Shown in pieces: positions 28,088 through 32,183 of a stretch of 32,183 nucleotides of DNA. The stretch is from Chara braunii. Lineage: Eukaryota > Streptophyta > Charophyceae > Charales > Characeae. The stretch covers positions 247,785 to 279,967 of the forward strand of contig BFEA01000066.1 of assembly GCA_003427395.1 (NCBI GenBank), written 5' to 3'. Made by a program: the position numbers and the translations under genes. Positions within the stretch are counted from its first letter, which is position 1; each line of letters starts with the position of its first letter. The notes beneath the pieces were generated by a model. It was not told where the DNA came from, ran no database searches, and was given only the letters and a program-made list of their open reading frames with translations.

Positions 28088-28912
28088 TGTTAACCATTTG
28101 TGGCAAATCCACCATGCCGCAGGCCAAAAACTTTCAGTCCATCTTCGTTCCCGTCTCCGCTCATTCTGCCTCCTTTGGAAGAATCACACTCAGATGTACA
28201 CTTGGCACCACGCGCTGCGACAACCTTCCCTTCAATCCATCACGAAGCTTAGGGGCCGATGACAAAATCTCTTTCAGGGTCATAAGGTCGTTATGGTCTT
28301 CCAACAACCTATCAATCACCCTTTCCACGTCGAACCCCTCCTCCAGTCGAACCACATACTTCTTCTTCTTCGGTGCCACATTGCGCAGAATCGGCTCGGC
28401 TTCCTCCCGGGCTTCTCTCTTCTTAGCCCTTTGCTCCGCCCTCTGGTCCTCTTCTTGGCGCAACCTTTCGTCCTGCTTGTCTTCTTCCTCGGCATCCTCC
28501 ACCTCTATGGCCTCCTTTCTTTTTTCTGGCTCTGGCTCTTTTTGCGGAGGCTCCTGACTTGCACTGGCCTTGGTCTGTCCCCTAGTGCGAGCCACCTGCG
28601 TCATTCTTCCTTGCGCCGTAGGGGGTCTGACCATCATTCCAGACCGCGGGCTTGATCCTACGGTAACTACTCCAGGTCGCCCTGGCAACGATTCCGGACC
28701 AGACTCATAAAGAAAGACTTTGGGAATACCAACCTCTATCCCTTCACTTCCTCGCAAATGTCTACCAACTTTTGCTGGTACCTCCCCATCTTTCCCCACA
28801 AATCCTCCATCTTCCCTAGAAGGATTGATGTTGGCTTCACCTTCTCATCTTCATTTTCTTTCTCTGACTCAACGACTATGGGTTCTTCCTTTATAGCTCC
28901 TGCCCGTAGCCT
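28088..28912 (-). pseudogene. E2 Gag-Pol linker region with charged coiled coil
   Basis: After the stop at 28915-28913 the minus strand keeps reading AGAIKEEPIVVESEKENEDE and a GKMEDLWGKMGRYQQKLVDI helix. It then shifts frame into the open stretch 28799-28161. That stretch contains VFLYESGPESLPGRPGVVTV, a long Glu/Lys/Arg coiled region (EDAEEEDKQDERLRQEEDQR), APKKKKYVVRLEEGFDVERV and LLEDHNDLMTLKEILSSAPK, and ends before the candidate intron. No catalytic domain is visible; the position between Gag and protease suggests a Gag-Pol spacer. Confidence 0.7.
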
Positions 28913-29863
28913 CTAACTCACCTCTTCATCACTTTCCATCTCTTCCACCCTAATTGGTGGGTCATCTTGTTCCTGCCACAACCTGAACGTGGCAGGTGGC
29001 GCTTGTCGCGTAGCTATTCTTCTCTGAGCCTCCGCCCTTACTCCACCTGGAACCTTCCAGTCAGTATACTCTCCGAACTGATCGTATATATCACCATCCA
29101 TATTGGAATACATCAGTCATGTCCTTTCATCTTCCTGCCTAGTATTGCAGAACTGTATAGTATGGCCTTGTTTGTCACAATGCCGGCATATAGCGGTTCT
29201 CCAATCGAAACGGAATTTCCCACTTCCCTGGCTTTTTTTATTTCCTTGGCCCTGGAAACCCTGGTTATCCCGTTGTCCTCCTCGGCCGCCGCCATTTCTT
29301 CCACGTCCTCTTCCACCGCCTCTTCCCCCATTCCCCTGATTGCACTGCCCTTGATTACCTCCACCAGCCACACTACCTTGTGAACTCGGCGTGGGCAACG
29401 GAGGCGGTGCCATGGGTTGGGCTTGTGCTGCGGGATAGCTTGGTGGTGGCATGCTCGCTTGAGGCCCAGCGTATGGTACCATTTGCCCAGATGGAGTCGG
29501 ACTTCCCCATGGCACAAAGGTGTTGAACACTGGCCATGGCCACTGCCCGTATGGTGGTACCGCCATTTGCGAGGGTCCTGCGCTACTTGACGGAGCCGAC
29601 GCACTTGGCGATGCCACTACCACTGCTTGGGGTGCCTTCCTCTTTCCTGAGCCTTGTCCCCCCTGCGTTAAATTGTGCTGTTTGTGTAGCGCTCTTGAAA
29701 GGTGTTGGGGCACTGACTCTTCTTCTTCCCAATCCTCCTGGACAGCTTCCTCTATCACTGGTTCCTTCCCCTTTCCTTGGATCGCCGTCACCACTTTCTT
29801 TTGTATCACCACGTCCTTCCCATAACCTAGTTCTGCAAGTACGTCAGTGACAATCCTCTTCAC
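28913..29863 (-). pseudogene. E2 Gag, C-terminal half with CCHC zinc knuckle
   Basis: The frame opens near 29863 (VKRIVTDVLAELGYGKDVVI) and holds a Pro/Ser/Gln-rich stretch, then a Gly/Arg-rich region (GGRGGGRGRGRNGGGRGGQR). It reaches CRHCDKQGHTIQFC, a canonical CX2CX4HX4C nucleocapsid knuckle near 29175-29135. A TGA at about 29119-29117 interrupts it; the same frame continues as LMYSNMDGDIYDQFGEYTDW to a stop at 28915-28913. RG-rich plus knuckle is the usual RNA-binding end of Gag. Confidence 0.9.
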
Positions 29864-30482
29864 TCCCAGGGTCCCTGAAGCTGTCGCATCCCGTTCTTTC
29901 CTCTTTCGCCTTTGCCTGGTCCAGACTTCCTTCCTCTACTCCTTTGTCAATAGTGGCCCAGGTGAGCTTCGCACTTCCTCCTCCATGGCTTATCATCTCC
30001 GCCACTTCCGAGGCAGTGAGTAATCTCAGGAAAATAGCACATTGCGCTTCCTCATAGATCCCAGGGACCTTTCTCGCCTTCTTCTTAAACTCTTGTACGA
30101 AGGCTCCTACTTTGGTGAAGTCATCCCTGTTCATCGCTTCCAGGTCCGCAGTGGTTAACAGGTCATCACCCAGCCTGGACTTCCTTTGCATCCCGTCTTT
30201 GAATCTTGCCCAACTGCCATTAGCTGCGTTTACAACCTTCTCCACCTCTTGGTGATGGCCATGGAGCACATACTTCAGAATCCGCTGAAACCTCACAGCG
30301 TCAGATAGTCCCACTAGCGCGTGTTCCACCAAGTTAAGTCAATCAGAAACCCGTTCCCCATTGAAGTGGAAGGTATCAACCTTGGGAACGTTGCTCTGCG
30401 ATCTCTCACGCCTGTCCAAGGCTTCGACCAAATCATCAATCGTGAGGACCTTCCCAACACCATCAGCTATACCTCCCGACAT
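29844..30482 (-). pseudogene. E2 Gag, N-terminal/capsid half
   Basis: The likely start is ATG at 30482-30480 (MSGGIADGVGKVLTIDDLVE). The frame continues through VPKVDTFHFNGERVSD, a TGA at 30341-30339 where Trp is expected, and LNLVEHALVGLSDAVRFQRI. Next are YVLHGHHQEVEKVV, WARFKDGMQRK, and an alpha-helical capsid-like region (FTKVGAFVQEFKKKARKVPG, IFLRLLTASEVAEMI). A one-base shift near 29890 passes into the next Gag block. The FxGERVSDWLxxVE pattern is typical of retrotransposon capsid starts. Confidence 0.88.
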
Positions 30483-30855
30483 CTTGGTCGAACCTTTTGC
30501 TCAAATTTCCCTGTTAAGAAGAGGAGGAAATAATTTCATTCGGCGTCCTAACTTACCGTGACGCCTATCGGGTTTCCTAGATAGTCACTTATCGATTTAG
30601 ATCAAGTAGTACTACTTATTCCTTTCCTTTGAACTCATCTTAATAGGCCCCACTTTCACTTATAGGATTCCTTTTATGATCTTCTAACTCAGGCAATCAA
30701 TTAGATCAGAGATAAAACTTATTACATTAATAACATTTATTCATCATAAATAGCCTGGCAAGACATTACGTACTCTGTCTTTCCTTGTATGCCTATTATG
30801 TCTTAATCTTATACCCGGATGTCGTTCAACCAGGGACAACGGTAGGATTCCGTTA
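30483..30855 (-). other. E2 leader (5' untranslated region)
   Basis: The ~370 bp between the E2 primer site and the Gag start are A/T-richer than their surroundings and contain no convincing protein. This is where packaging and dimerisation signals of an LTR element would be expected, but none can be assigned from sequence alone. Confidence 0.6.
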
Positions 30856-30873
30856 TCCCCGGCAAAGGCGCCA
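30856..30873 (-). promoter_or_regulatory. E2 primer binding site, tRNA-Asp type
   Basis: On the minus strand the sequence is TGGCGCCTTTGCCGGGGA. It is complementary to the 3' end of plant tRNA-Asp (ending ATCCCCGGCAACGGCGCCA) with a single mismatch over 19 nt. It sits between the LTR and Gag on the correct strand, which fixes the orientation and the 5' LTR edge of E2. Confidence 0.85.
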
Positions 30874-32183
30874 CTCATCGGTCTGGCACCGCATAAGGCA
30901 GGGCGGGACCCTCCCGACCGCGTCACGCAGGAGTTGGCCTTAATCCTCGTCGCGAATACACATGGAGCTTCCGCAAGCCGCTCCGGCTGAGTATGTCAGC
31001 CATACCTCTCACGAGCCCCTACGACAGGATAGGGCCTACGCGAGGCACGAATTACCTCCACCTTACGGGAGTTGTCACCTCTCTTCGGTGGGCGTATCCC
31101 CGCCGAGCTACCAGTCCACAGTACGAAAGCTAATCAGCTGCAATCGCAGAGGTGGACCAGCCGAGGGTGTCTCTCGTTCGTTGTAGCACAGGGGGTACGT
31201 GCGGTTTTACGCCTTTATCGAACCTGCACGTGAACCGACTCCTTGGGGGCTGAGGTCCCAAGCGCGACTCGTTGCCGGTCGACTAGGCCGCATCTCACAC
31301 ACCACACGTACTCCACTTTAAAGAACATAAAAATAAAAAACACACTCACATACACATACACAAAACGACATAAAACAAACAACGAGACAACACTCATAGT
31401 CCCTTAGTAGTCATCCCATATCTCTTCGACATGGAAATCAGATAAACGTCGCACGCGAGACTTGGTATAAAACCGTGCGGACGCAGGGCTAACTCATATC
31501 GACTAGCAAATGCATGAATATGCAAGCAGTCGCAATATATAGTGCCCATAATCAAGCGGTCCCTCGTGGATCCGAATACCGCTTATGACACTCAAGTGTC
31601 AAACTCGAAGTATCGTGAGGGTCTACCCCTTCACGATATTGCACGGCTAAAGGAATAGCAGTGCGGTCTCCACGGCACCTGCGGCCTTTAGCTGAGTGTC
31701 CCGGCAGACAGGGCAAATTGGCTCTACATGGGGGGAGATCCGTTCCATGCAGAGTCTAGGACCTAGGATGTCCTGGACAAGGACCTTGAATTCAGGTCCA
31801 GGACCAACGTCCGACTAAGAAATCTTTAAGAAGCATACAACAAATAGAGGGGTTTTCTTTCCTTTCTCAATCTCAAACCCAAATAAACCCTTAAGCGTAG
31901 GCCCCTCAGGCCATGCGAACACCTAATATAGGTACATATATATATGACACTGTTGGTCTGTCGGTGCAAGGCTGTGAGCACTAGGATCACATTGGNTCAC
32001 ACTGGGTCACGGCACACTCACCGGGGGATGCAGAGTCATACATGAACCAACATTCTGTTGGCTCACTGCTAATGGTGAATACCATACGAACAGGACGGCG
32101 GCAGGATCAGTTCCCGAACTGGCCGCCGGGCCTAAAACCATGCCTTTCTGTGCACCTCTTCGTCTCTTCTCTTACCAAAAAAT
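30874..32183 (-). mobile_element. E2 5' LTR (runs off the window)
   Basis: Immediately outside the primer site starts a non-coding block shared with the left end of the 7.8-kb insertion (module A, 4929-6110, and module B, 6120-6640). This supports an LTR identity. It contains a TATA-like GTATAAAACCG near 31468 (plus strand), the palindrome GACACTCAAGTGTC near 31587 and TGTCCTGGACAAGGACCT at 31769. The edge next to the primer site reads GATGAG rather than the expected CA end, so the exact boundary is uncertain. The far end is beyond 32183 or hidden after 31930, where TCACATTGG/TCACACTGGG short repeats begin. Confidence 0.7.

Noticed and set aside
4929-32183. One giant LTR element bounded by the two related LTR blocks
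   Set aside because: The CAACGC duplication at 4923/12710 and the resumption of the E1 frame at 12712 show that the left LTR-like block belongs to an insertion ending at 12711.

Overview
The window looks like repeat-dense nuclear DNA of a plant or streptophyte alga. The reasons are two degenerate Ty3/gypsy LTR retrotransposons with plant-type primer binding sites (initiator tRNA-Met and tRNA-Asp), a hAT-type DNA element, microsatellite DNA, and no bacterial-style gene packing. From memory of the Gag and Pol style, a charophyte such as Chara is my best guess, but the sequence alone does not prove it. I found no intact cellular gene, tRNA, rRNA or CRISPR array. Every recognisable coding block is retroelement protein carrying stops, frameshifts or lost catalytic residues.

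Layout. 1-2640: non-coding short-period repeats (a 208-bp direct repeat, a degenerate 30-bp tandem repeat, GATGATCC-rich DNA). 3264-17393: retrotransposon E1 on the minus strand. Reading right to left it has a primer binding site (17379-17390), leader, gag (from 16221), protease, reverse transcriptase, RNase H and integrase (to 3264). E1 is split in its RNase H-integrase linker by a 7.8-kb insertion (4929-12711) flanked by CAACGC on both sides. The insertion has no recognisable protein. It carries LTR-related modules at its left end, a ~122-bp tandem array (7390-8050), and a run of about ten hairpins (8335-9265) in which a ~19-nt loop is conserved while the stems differ and covary. That hairpin run is the most unusual signal in the window.

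17394-20014 is non-coding. It contains a 110-N gap flanked by identical 93-bp copies, a (TG)n tract and small tandem repeats. 20015-32183 holds retrotransposon E2, also on the minus strand: LTR (30874 to past the window edge), tRNA-Asp-type primer site (30856-30873), gag with zinc knuckle, protease, RT, RNase H and integrase (to about 22961). Downstream of pol, on the same strand, lies a second Gag-like frame with its own zinc knuckle (20015-22749). An 896-bp hAT-type element (24488-25383) interrupts E2 between RNase H and integrase. Two intron-like interruptions with GT...AG ends are visible in E2.

Assembly quality matters here. Positions 21587-21624 are the Nextera mosaic-end junction adapter, flanked by an exact 149-bp duplication, so a sequencing artefact is built into the contig and shifts the Gag-like frame. 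Scattered Ns concentrate in the repeats. The order of insertion is E1 before the 7.8-kb insert, and E2 before the hAT element.
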